A stretch of DNA of 64,000 bases from Hsuehochloa calcarea. Taxonomy: Eukaryota; Streptophyta; Magnoliopsida; Poales; Poaceae. The first letter of the stretch is position 1; every line of letters starts with the position of its first letter. Location: assembly GCA_036346395.1 (NCBI GenBank), contig CM070601.1, forward strand, positions 8,119,763 through 8,183,762, written 5' to 3'. Under the pieces are notes generated by a model. It was not told the DNA's origin. It did no database searches and saw only the letters and a program-made list of their open reading frames with translations. This document shows positions 35,621 to 47,000 of the stretch, piece after piece. The translations under genes and the position numbers were made by a program.

Positions 35621-35856
35621 TGTTGATGAACCATCTTTAACGAGACCAGTTCGAGTGTTTGTCTCGTAGACAAACAAGAACAATACAAGAATACAATAAC
35701 AGAATAGTAGATTGAATACAAAGATATGAGGGGACTTCAAACTTCTATTTATTACTAAACTCAAAACTATAATAAAATAATTAAAATTATTATTATTTAT
35801 ATAAATTACTGGATAAATATGAAAAATTCACTTTGAACAACTCTAGGTTCTTAACA
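35621..35856 (-). repeat. Element C 5' LTR, strongly AT-shifted
   Basis: The segment aligns with the 3' LTR, but its middle (35,755-35,835) has become almost pure A/T where the 3' copy is normal (for example TATATAAATTACTGGATAAA against TATATAGGCTACTGGATGGA). It ends TTCTTAACA at 35,856, 551 bp upstream of the kinase start codon. Confidence 0.65.
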
Positions 35857-36407
35857 TTTTTAACGCGTCGCGGCGCAACCAATCCGCCGCCGAGCGTTGA
35901 AAGTGCAGCAGGTTGGAAGGATGGTCCCGGCCAGTGGCGGGCAGCGTCGAATGACTACAGCCCACGCCGTCAACACCCAGAAACTGCGACGCAACTGCCC
36001 CGTCAACTACTACCCATCCCATCCATCGACCTCGTTATCCAAACGTTACTATTACTAGCACACATCAACCCAACCGGCGCAGCCACGACCTACTATAGCG
36101 ACCCCACCAACTCCGCCAATGCGACTGACTCCACCACCCCACCGCGCCGTGCCCCACCCGCATATTCACACGCGCCGCGGCACGCGGTTTGGGTGCCACG
36201 GCCGCACCGGCACCGCACGGGCTGTCCACGCGCAAACCAAATACGAGACGACCGCACGAGCAAAAAGGGGCAAACTCATGGTCGACTCCTCCTCCTCCCC
36301 GCGGCCCGGCTCTGCGCCTCCTCACTCCACTCCGAAGCCGGCCGAGGCCAACGCCCTCCCGCCTCCGCGTCAAACCCCCCACCCCGAAACCAAAAACCCC
36401 ACCACCG

Positions 36408-39400
36408 ATGGGCGCCCGCGCCTCCCGCCACCGCCAATCGCACGACCACCAAACCCCCCAAAACTCACAGCCCAAGCACCCCTACCGGCCAAAACCCAAA
36501 CACAGGCACCAGCCGCCGCCGCCGCAGTCGCCTCCGCGGCAGCTGCAGCAGCAGCAGCCGCCGCCGCCGCAGCTGCAACAGCAGCAGCCGCCTCAGGCAG
36601 CGGCGCCTGCAGCGGAGGCTGGCACGGCGATGGGGCGCGTGCTGGGGCGGCCGATGCAAGACGTCCGCGCGACCTACACCTTCGGCCGCGAGCTGGGGCG
36701 GGGCCAGTTCGGGGTCACCTACCTGGCGACGCACAAGGCCACGGGCCGCCGCTACGCCTGCAAGTCCATCGCCGCGCGGAAGCTCGCGCACAAGGACGAC
36801 GTCGAGGACGTGCGCCGGGAGGTGCAGATCATGCACCACCTCACGGGCCACCGCAACATCGTCGAGCTCATGGGCGCCTACGAGGACCGCCACTCGGTCA
36901 ACCTCGTCATGGAGCTCTGCGAGGGAGGGGAGCTCTTCGACCGGATCATCGCCAGGGGCCACTACTCCGAGCGCGCCGCTGCCGCGCTCTGCAGGGAGAT
37001 CGTCTCCGTCGTCCACAGCTGCCACTCCATGGGGGTCATGCATAGGGACCTCAAACCCGAGAACTTCCTCTTCCTCAACAAGAGGGAGGACTCGCCGCTC
37101 AAAGCAACCGACTTTGGCCTCTCCGTCTTCTTCAAGCCCGGTACGGCGCTCGATCCTCCCCCTCTCTCGGTTCACTCATCCACTGTACTTTTCTACTTTC
37201 TAGTGTTAATTCCTCCATTCCTCTACTGGCTTGTTCCTAATTAACTACTCCACGTGCAATCACTCAGCCTCGGTGTGTGGAGAGCTGCCAATTGAGGTGG
37301 GCATTGTAGCCCGTAGGATTGTGCTTCATTAGGCGCTCATCGTGGGTAGGCAGATCACGAGTGTGTCAACTGAAAGAGAGATCAGAGAAGAAGCATCTAG
37401 AAATGATTGCGCATAATGTTTAGAAAGTCAGGGGCCTTTGTTGTTGTAGGATCGCTGGAGGGAGATGCCTTGAGTTTTAGCAATCGGGGGGATCAATATT
37501 GTTTGATCCTTAGTAACTGAGCTCATGTTGTGCTCAAACTGAAAGGGGAAATAGTGGCAATGCAGGTGAGCAGTTCAGGGATCTTGTTGGAAGTGGGTAT
37601 TACGTGGCCCCGGAGGTGCTGAAACGGCGCTATGGAGCTGAGGCGGACATATGGAGTGCTGGAGTTATCCTTTACATCCTTCTATCTGGCGTTCCTCCTT
37701 TCTGGGCAGGTACGTTTTGCTGCTCGTAGCAACAATCAGATTTTGATGGCATTATCCTAACATGAACACTTTGTGTTCTTTGTTCCCTTGGTTTTACCAG
37801 AGAACGAGGATGGTATATTTGATGCTGTTTTGCGAGGTCATATTGATTTCTCATCTGATCCCTGGCCTTCAATATCTAACGGCGCAAAAGACTTGGTCAA
37901 GAGGATGCTAAGGCAAGACCCAAAGGAGCGACTTACTGCTGCTGAAATTTTGAGTAAGTCACTGTTACGAAACTCACCTCTCCCATTCATTGTCAATCTT
38001 GGTTCTACAGATTGATATGCTCATGTGCATGATTGGAAGTGTACCTACTTCTATTTGTTAAAATTGTTTATGTTGTCTCTACAATCTGAGTCTTCATTCT
38101 TGTACTGTTAGCGTATGGTGTCTTAATCTAATACATTAAACGCACAGATCATCCATGGATTAGAGAGGATGGAGAGGCCCCAGATAAACCACTTGATATT
38201 ACAGTGATTGGCAGAATGAAGCAGTTCAGGGCAATGAACAAACTTAAGAAGGTTGCCTTGAAGGTAACCAAATGATCTGAACTGAAAAGCTTTTTCCCTT
38301 TCTGTCTTAGCAATCTAGTCTGCAATACATGATAAATCCTTCCATTTCTTCTGTTATAATTAGGTTGTTGCGGAGAACTTGTCAGAGGAAGAGATAGTGG
38401 GCTTAAGAGAAATGTTCAAATCCCTGGATACTGATAACAGTGGGACAATAACTCTTGAAGAACTAAGGGCTGGTTTACCAAAGCTTGGCACCAAAATTTC
38501 TGAATCAGAAATAAGACAATTGATGGAGGCGGTATGTTCATATCTTGTAGTCACATAGCCTTAATTTTTTAAATTTTGTTCTCACTACCTGTCTCTGTAC
38601 ACTTATCCTATTGGCATGGTCTGACACAGGTATCCTAATAGGAATAAAGGAAGGTTTCTTATTTCTCTCTATTCTGTATTAATGCCAGTAGTGCACAAAA
38701 ACGTTATTGTGGATGTGCTTATATGATTATATCTAAAAAGGAAGAAAGGGAAAGATACTGTATGACTTCTGTCAGTATAACGACTTCAGTTGAAATTGAC
38801 TTTACCACATTTCTGCTAGAACCGGTCTGATAGGTCCAGTGCTTTCTCTTTTAGCTCCTTGTTCATTATCTTTCATTCCTGAACAGGCTGATGTCGATGG
38901 AAATGGGACCATTGATTATGTTGAATTTATATCAGCAACAATGCACATGAATAGACTAGACAAGGAAGATCACATATTTAAAGCTTTCGAATACTTTGAT
39001 AAGGACCACAGCGGGTAATTTCTCCTCGATTTTTGTAAATTAATCTGCCAACTTTGACCTTTTAATTAACTAGCTTGCTGCTTGCAATTTTTTGCACAGG
39101 TACATAACAGTTGATGAGTTGGAAGAAGCTCTAAAGAAGTATGATATGGGTGATGAGACAACAATTAAAGAAATCATTGCTGAAGTGGATACAGATCATG
39201 TGAGTGACTCCAATAAATGCCTAAGTAACATATATTTCTAACAAGTCATATCATACATTATTGATGTTATGAAGATGCAGGATTATAAGTAACTGCTGTT
39301 GCTAACTTGCTATTCAATTAGGATAAATTAAATTGATGTTGGAGATGTTGAAGGAGGCTTGATTTTCAAAAGTTGCTGGATTTTCTGTCATTTCTTTTAG

Positions 39401-39860
39401 ATTGTAGTTGTAAACAAAAGATTATGTTTTCATGGGATATAATTAACAAATTCATTAAAGCTAATTTTTTAAACAAAGGGCAAGGACCCCGATTTTTATT
39501 AAGGAAACCAACCGAGTGTCTAAATTCATTAAAGTTAATGAAAAGCACACTTTGATCCAGTCTATTTTGTAATCAAGACGGCTTTTTCTCTCTCTATCAT
39601 CCCTTTTCTGGTAAGCTTCAGCCATTAAGAAATGATGTCTTCCCTGAACAATGTGTTTTAACCTTTATGGTGGGTGTGAACATTACTAATCCTGATGTTC
39701 ACAAGTAAAAAGTTCAAATGAGCACTGCTTAGCTTGCTTACTAATTACTACATTTCCTATTTTTACTGCTTAGGATGGGAGAATTAATTACCAGGAGTTT
39801 GTTGCAATGATGAAGAATAACAGCCCAGATATCGTTCCAAATCGACGGCGCATGTTTTAA
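36408..39860 (+). CDS. CPK: Calcium-dependent protein kinase (CDPK), 8 exons, 542 aa
   Basis: Exons: 36408-37140, 37566-37709, 37801-37953, 38148-38263, 38364-38531, 38887-39014, 39100-39199, 39774-39860. All introns are GT-AG with matching phases. The ATG (context ACCGATGG) gives MGARAS, an N-myristoylation pattern (Gly2, Ser6), without a nearby Cys for palmitoylation. Residues 34-70 are Pro/Gln-rich. Kinase domain about 91-348: GRGQFG 97-102, Lys119, Glu138, HRDLKPEN 212-219 (Asp214), DFG 235-237. The activation segment reads VGSGYYVAPE, where most CDPKs have GSAYYVAPE. The autoinhibitory junction is about 355-385. Four EF-hand loops lie at 404-415, 440-451, 476-487 and 511-522, each with the expected acidic residues. 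The C-terminus is PNRRRMF. As a family, CDPKs phosphorylate Ser/Thr targets on Ca2+ binding, often at membranes. It converges on the ABIL gene. Family member number is not assigned. Confidence 0.95.
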
Positions 39861-41014
39861 GCCTCTCCTACAATTGGTGTGTAGCCTGCTTTTTACAAAT
39901 TCTCCTTGACTCCATTTAGAGACGTGACCATTCAAGATGTTTGCAACTGCTGAGGAATGAGGAGAGCAGTTCATACTCCAATGTGGAATTCAATCAGGTA
40001 TCTGCAAGTGATACTTTATATTTGGACGAGCTACCAATCATGGATAACTCTTCCCTTTGTGTGCTCTGAGATGGGTGGCGCTTTCTGGTGCTTCCATGTT
40101 CTACCATCTCATCTTACAATTTGGCATGTATCCTTCAGAGGTGTACCTTCTGGCCATATGTTTTTCTGCCACTTGATCATTTATGTAAGAACAGGGTTTG
40201 TAAAACAGTTTTAAATGATCATATCAGGCAAGATTATATTTTCTGGTGAAGATAGCTCAACACACTTCTGAATTTGCATATGGTGTACCTCGAAATGCCC
40301 ATCATTGCATCTCCTTCCACAGTACAACGTTATAATTTGAATAACAGGCAATGCAAACAACATCGTTGTACTGATGGGCGAGATTATTCATTATCTTCAA
40401 GAGGTACGGTTGCTCCCAGCAATATCCTTGCAGCATAGCATCTGAGCAATTTAGTTCGTTTCTATAGCAGTTCAAATGACACGTAGATGGAAATTAGGCT
40501 TAGGCAGCTAGCTGATGCTGTTTACAGATCGTACAGTACTCTTAACTGCTTCCAATCTTCCCATTAGTATGTTATGTAGGTCATCCCTGCTTAGAAGTTA
40601 GAACACATTTCAGAAAGATTGGCCATGACCAGGGGAAAGTACCATGCCAAGTCGCCAAGCAAAGCAGGTGCAAAGCTGAGCTGGTTCGTGGTGGCCTTCA
40701 TTAATCAAGCCATGATGAACATATATCACTGGCCAATATCAACCCTGAACACTATTTCAAAGATGCATTTTATTTGATGCTGAATGCCGAAGCTTCTGGC
40801 AAGCAGAATTACACGGCGAGGATGTGAAAGGTGGTGTTTGCTGATATGAAATCGTTACATTTAGGTCATCAGCAAGATGACATGTTACAAATTCTGAGAT
40901 GAAAACGGCACAAGACATTCGTCTCTAAACCCGTAGAATGCAGAATACAAACACCACAGATCAGACGTACAATAAGCTTACTTTACAAGGATCACTTCGG
41001 CGAACAAGAGCTGA
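39861..41014. other. Convergent 3' regions of the kinase and ABIL genes
   Basis: The stop codons of the two genes are 1,154 bp apart, facing each other. Both 3' UTRs must lie here. AT-rich stretches with TAAATGATC and ATAATTTGAATAA could serve polyadenylation. No further gene is seen, and frames such as 39,957-40,214 have no recognisable domain. Confidence 0.5.
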
Positions 41015-44000
41015 TTATCGAACTGAGATCTTTTTCATCTTTCCTAACTTGTGCTTGATAAAGAGAGCCGCTAGCATACTTTTAGTGCCGACAGGAGCCT
41101 TTTGGATTTCACGCCCTCTAGGTTTCTCAAAAGAATTAAATGTCGACATATGCTTGACACCTGGCTGGTCCTGAAAATGCATACAAGGTAATTTTGGTGC
41201 TGTCAAGAAACAAGGAAAACAAAATCTACGGGGATAGACCCATTTTACTGAAAGATACACAAACAGGTCCCAAGGGTACGATGATGATGCCATTTAAATT
41301 ACTATGATTCCACATTAGGCTTGTATCATATTCTAATTTACCTTTGCACCAACTTTTTGTGTAACATCAGATCTGGTGTTCCCATTAAATTCCAGAGGCC
41401 TGCGCATGGGAGCAGCAGGCAGTTCCTTACCTGAAACATCGGTAATTCAGATGGAACATTCAATTTCCAATTTGCTATACATACACTAATCAAAATCCTA
41501 CTTTTAGAGCTAACAAATATGTTGTTTCAAAACCGAGTTAACACATATTCAAAAATTAATGGTGAAATCACATTGTGTTATAAAAAAAATCGTGAAATCA
41601 CGTTCATATCATTGCATGCCATCTAAGAACTTAAATAACAGTATGGCTAATTACCAAGAAGGTATAAACCATGTGATGCAAGTTTAGACGATATTGTGTC
41701 ACCTAGGCTGCACAAAAGCAGATGATAGCAAGTTAATTAGATCAGAAGTACACAGCTCCATTGCACTTAGCAGATGAAATAAGAAGCCATTTAGACAAAG
41801 TTGAACAAAGTGGAGATGACAGTCGTACACAAATGTAGATTTTTGTGCTCTATTTGCTGCAGTTCTGTTCTCTGATGCCAGATGCCAGGAAAGGGTCTTT
41901 ACTGCACACCAAAAGTGAAAGGATTTTTCTTTGTTTAGTATGGTGAGTAGCATGCATGAAATTTACGAAGTGAAGAAATAAGCACCTGAGGGATAAGGTC
42001 TAGGCTTTGGTTCCTGATTAGTGTCTGTCTGCAGGTGTGCATGAGCTTGGGTTATTTTATAACCAGTAGCTAGCTTGCAAAGAAAATTGGCAAGTTAAAA
42101 TTCAGCTTTTCTTCAAATAAAAATTCAGACAGTGGATAAGCTCCTAGCTCTGCATTCCCTTACATGGTAGGATATAGTGTTTGTGGTGTTTCATGTTTGT
42201 TCCCATCATTTGCTGCTGGCTGAGGCCTTGTTTATCCGTATTGATTTGGCAGGTGATGATTTGCTATAGGTTGGGAGACAGAATAATGTCAATTTAGCTG
42301 TCATGGTTTCATAGGTATATACTGCATGCGCTGCCGATAGATAACATTACCTGGTTCAAGCGTGCAACCTTCAGCTCAAAGGTCGAGATCTCAGATGCTT
42401 GCTGCTCGAACAGGTCTGTCAATTTGAAGGCAACCGTACCTAGGTGGTCAACAGCATTGACAACAGCCCGTACAGCATAATCTTTCAAGTTGTCCAACAC
42501 CCTGATGTCAATTAGCATGTTCAGTTTTCAAAATATCAGCTGGAAATCCGAAGTCCATGAAAATATGCTATATTATAATGTGCATTCCAAATCCGAAGAC
42601 CATGAAAACATAAGATTACAATGTGCATTCCAAATCACTACACTATTCATTCACCAAAATCTAACATTGTAGAATAATTATGTGTTTCCTATAGGATCTC
42701 AACACCCTTTATTTATAGTTGAATCCGACTATAATACAAGGTTAGATTCAACTGTAACGTGACTCTTTATTTAGATCATAACACTAACTCACCAACACTC
42801 CTCCTTGAGGTGGGCCGAAGATATCAATCATGTCTATCTTGTTACATATTGTAGCACCCTCGCTAGGATCTAACCCTTCAGTAAAATAGTTAGCCAACTG
42901 TTCACCAGACCAAATATACTCCAACTTCATTATCCTACCATCGACCTTTTCCTAATGAAAAACCTATCAATCTCAATGTGTTTGGTGTTATGAATATTGT
43001 GCATGTATTGAAGAGGCCTAATGGGCAATATATATATAGTACAAAAGGTGTATACCATATACAGATAAGGTAATACAAAAGTCAGATAAGAAAATACAAA
43101 AGAGTTCCTATTCTAACACCTATTCTAACACCCCGCCTCAAATGTAAGGTGTATGCAATAACATTGCATTTGTAAAGGGTTGACACTAAACTATGGAAAA
43201 TCCAAAATCCAAGTCTTGATAATGTCGTCGTAGCATGCAACTCTTGGAAAATTTGTTGAGTATCAAAAAATCTCCTCCCATCCGGTGTCGTGCGACAGCC
43301 CATCAAGCACAAGGTGAGGGAGCAAAGTCGACCGCGGCAACATGACAAAGATGATGATAAAGCCGACAAATATAAATAAAGCTGTCAAATCAAATCGAAT
43401 AGGAATAAATAAAAACATAACGGCGCAGATCAAAACCCAAGACGATGGCGGCGCAGAAGAAGCACTGCGGCCTTAGAAGCTTGGGGTGTCGGCTAAAGGA
43501 GAAGCGGCGGTATCATAACGACTTCTACGATCTGCACGCGGCTTAGAAAGAAGGAGGGAGCAGTGACTGCTCTCATGTATAAGGGTATTCCTATACTTCT
43601 AAGACTAACAATAAATTTATGGATTTGCATAGCTTAAACGAACTCAAATATAGAGTGATATGGACTTGGATGGACACAACGGAAGAAAATAACACAAAGA
43701 AAAAAAGACTAAAATATAACTAGCAGCAAATACTAGCAGCAGCAGAAGACCCATCTCCTTATCCAACTAGCAAGCATCATTAGCATCGACGTTCGTGCGC
43801 TCGTGATTGGAAGACACGCACACACATGATCTTGCATGGAAACCGATGGACAGATGCACACATAGTGAATCGACTATAAGATGCACACATCACTAAAGGG
43901 AAAAAGCCCGACGCATCCAGAGACTTCCGCATCTCCATCCTCCATCCAAAGCCTTCGGACCGCACTAACTCGCCAAGCAAAACCCCAGTGACAGAAAGCA

Positions 44001-47000
44001 AAGAGCGAGTGGCGAGCAGACGACCCAGGACGGCCGAATCCAAACGAGATGAAGCAGCGACAACAAATCTATGCTGAGCTCGGGCCACCGGATCCAAGTC
44101 GAGCACCCAGCAGCACGAACACCATCATGAAGAAGGAGGTCACCGTGAAGACGAGCCCAGCGTCGAGGCGCACGCCGATGGCGAAGCAGGTGCTGAAGAC
44201 GAGGGCAGAGACGACGACAGGGGCACTCCAGAGCGCAATGATGTTGCCGGAGATGGATGTATATGAGGCGGGTGAGCCAGCTGAACTCGAGGCGGCGGAA
44301 GCGGCCAACAACGGCGGCCCGATCCAAATCGAATTTGGACGGCGACAACGGGGGTCCAAGAGGCTCGGGGTCTCCGGCAAAAGCTTGAGCAACGATGGTG
44401 AGCACGAGGCCACCCTCGAGAGTGGAGATAGCTCCTCCCGGGGGGCAGCGGGCAGCGAAAACGATGAAGGCTAGGTTGTAGGCTAGGGTTTAGAACCAAC
44501 CAATTCAAATTCACCCAAAAGCTTAAGCTACTGAGGAAAGACGGACAATTCACTTATACTTCAACACTTCACTCACGTGTAGACCCCCTCAGGTCTAAGA
44601 CGTGGAATAGAAGTAAACTACAATTATTTTTTCTTTAATTGCGCTAACTGGGTCTTGAACTAAAGACCTCTTGGCTCTGATACCATGTTATGAATATTGT
44701 GTATGTATTGAATAGGCCCAATGGCAATATATATAGGGTACAAATGGTGTATGTCATATACATATAAGACAATACAGCAGACAGATAAGATAATACAAAA
44801 GAATTCATATTCTAACACTTGGTACGATCATGTTGATCTAGGTTGTTAGCAATGTTGACTGCAGATTTATTGTCACAATACAACACCAAGAGATTATCCC
44901 TCCATACCCGAAACTCAAACAATAAACCATTTATCCATATCATTTCACTAACACTCAACGCCATTGCTATGTACTCTGTCTCTACAATAGATCGAGCCAG
45001 AACCTCCTGTTTCTTGCTCCTATATGACACAAAGTTACCTCCCACAAAGATGCAATATCCAGAAGTAAACCCCCTGTCATCCATACTACTCGCCCAATTA
45101 GCATCGCAATACCCTTCTACATTCAGGTGTTGATTCTTCCTGAACCAAAGGCCTTTCGCAGGGCTACTCTTCAAACACTGCAGGATTCAATAGACAACAT
45201 CCATATGTCCTGTTTTGAGATCATGCAGATATCGACTAAACATACTCACTGCATATGAAATATCAGGTCTTGTATGACACAGATAGATGAGACGCCCAAC
45301 AAGCCTTTGATAAGCTTCCTTGTCAGCTGGATCTCCCAACTCAATACATAACTTGTGATTCCTATCAATAGATGAAGCAATAAAACGACACCCAAGCATT
45401 CATGTTTTTGCCAGCAGATCAAGGATATACTTCATTTGGGAGAGACTATACCTTTTGAAGAACGGACAATCTCGATTCCAAGAAAGTAACGAAGAGCTCC
45501 AAGATCTTTCACCTCAAATGTCTCTCCTAATCTTTTCTCTAAGGACTTGATTTCCACAGCATCATCTCCATAATCAACAATATCATCAACATATACTGCT
45601 AATATAGTGATATGTGATCCTCTATGCCTATAAAACATAGTATGATCTCTATTACACCAAGAATAACCCATACTATAGACTGCACGTCTGAATCTATCAA
45701 ACCACGCCCTTGGAGACTGCTTCAGACCATATAAAGACTATTGAGTTTACACACCCTCCCATCGGTTTGTCTGTTCTCAAAGCCTGGAGGAATCTCCATG
45801 TATACCTTCTCTTGTAAATCACAATGTAGAAAAGCATTCTTCACATCCAATTGATGTAGGGGTTATCCAAAGTTAGTTGCATAAGAGATCAACGTTCTTA
45901 CTATGCTCATCTTCGCTACTGATGCAAATGTCTCATCATAATCCATCCCATATGTTTGACTATAATATTTTGCAACCAACTGTGTCTTATATCTCTCTAT
46001 CTTGTCTTCAGAAGTTTGCTTAATCATAAACACACATTTGCATCCTACTACCCTTTTTTCTGCTGGAAGTGGAACAAGATCTCATGTCTTGTTCTTCCGA
46101 AGTGCACTAATCTCCTCCTTCATAGCATCCTTCCACTTAGGATCTTACTTAGCAGTTCGCCAATCCTTTGGAATATGCACTGCCTAGGGAGATGCAATGA
46201 ATGCTTTGTATGCAGGTGATATATGAGAATATGAGATAAAATTTTCAATGCTATGCTCAAAGCTATACTGGACTGGAGACTTTCTAGCATTAGCTCTAGT
46301 TTTCGTACATTGTGCAAGTGGTAACTCTAGATGAAAGTGATTATAAAAAATATTACCACTCGCCCCTAGGGGCAAGGAACTTGATGGAGAGAGAGACTCA
46401 AGGAGGGATTTGGGACTAGATCATCTGGCAAGGCCAGTTGTTCAGGTTGTGGTTGTCCATGCTGTGGTTGTTCTGGTTGCACCTCTGCCAGCTCCATTGG
46501 TAGCTCAGGTGTTGACTGCTTGTCCCTCTACTTCTCCCCTTGTTTCCCAAAGCGTCTTCGCTGATAAATCTTTAATTCTTTTGGGGCTATCACATCTCTC
46601 GTATATTCCGTTAGGCTTGTATACGGAATTGTCCCCACAATGACTTCTCGTTGACTATCACTCTCCCCCTCTCGACTGTCACCCTCAGTGATAGAAGAGA
46701 ACTCCTCCAAAAACTCCCCAAGAGTACCTCCACTCGTGTAGTATGGCTCAAACTCCCTGAATGTCACATCCATACTCACAAACAACCTTCGCTCAACTGG
46801 GTTCCAACATCTATAGCCCTTCCAACTTGATGAATAACCTATAAAAATGCACTTCAATGCCTATGGATCCAGCTTGCCAACCGTTAGTCGGTGATCCCGT
46901 ACAAAGCACATACAACCAAACACCTTGGGAGACACTTTGAACTCCCGTTGACCCAAAAGAAGTTCAGCTGGAGACTTCATCTCAAGTATTCGAGATGGCA

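Larger units (their letters stand above)
24641..35856 (-). mobile_element. Element C: copia LTR retrotransposon, 11.2 kb because of nested insertions
   Basis: Minus-strand order: 5' LTR (35,621-35,856), primer-binding-like site, long GC-rich leader, gag (about 34,030-33,120), foreign DNA, pol remnants (26,430-25,890), RNase H (about 25,450-25,200), purine tract, 3' LTR (24,641-24,908). The two LTRs are alignable along their length and share ACAATACAAGAATACAA and GAACCATC. All reading frames are broken. Candidate target duplications (CGTTT at 24,636-24,640 against TTTTT at 35,857-35,861) agree poorly, so boundaries rest on the LTRs. The middle is occupied by Angela/BARE-like LTR pieces, a family A LTR and gypsy element D2. 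Confidence 0.65.

Noticed and set aside
36189..36407. Upstream in-frame ATG of the CDPK (73 extra residues)
   Set aside because: The extra residues are low-complexity. The ATG at 36,408 has better context and gives the MGxxxS myristoylation motif usual for CDPKs.
35833..37203. Long open frame of 456 codons overlapping the kinase exon
   Set aside because: It is a Ser/Arg-rich shadow frame of the GC-rich CDPK first exon. The frame from 36,408 encodes the unmistakable kinase domain.
44049..44474. 141-codon plus-strand frame in element F
   Set aside because: It is the complement of the ABCC-like minus-strand segment. Its peptide is charged low-complexity with no domain.
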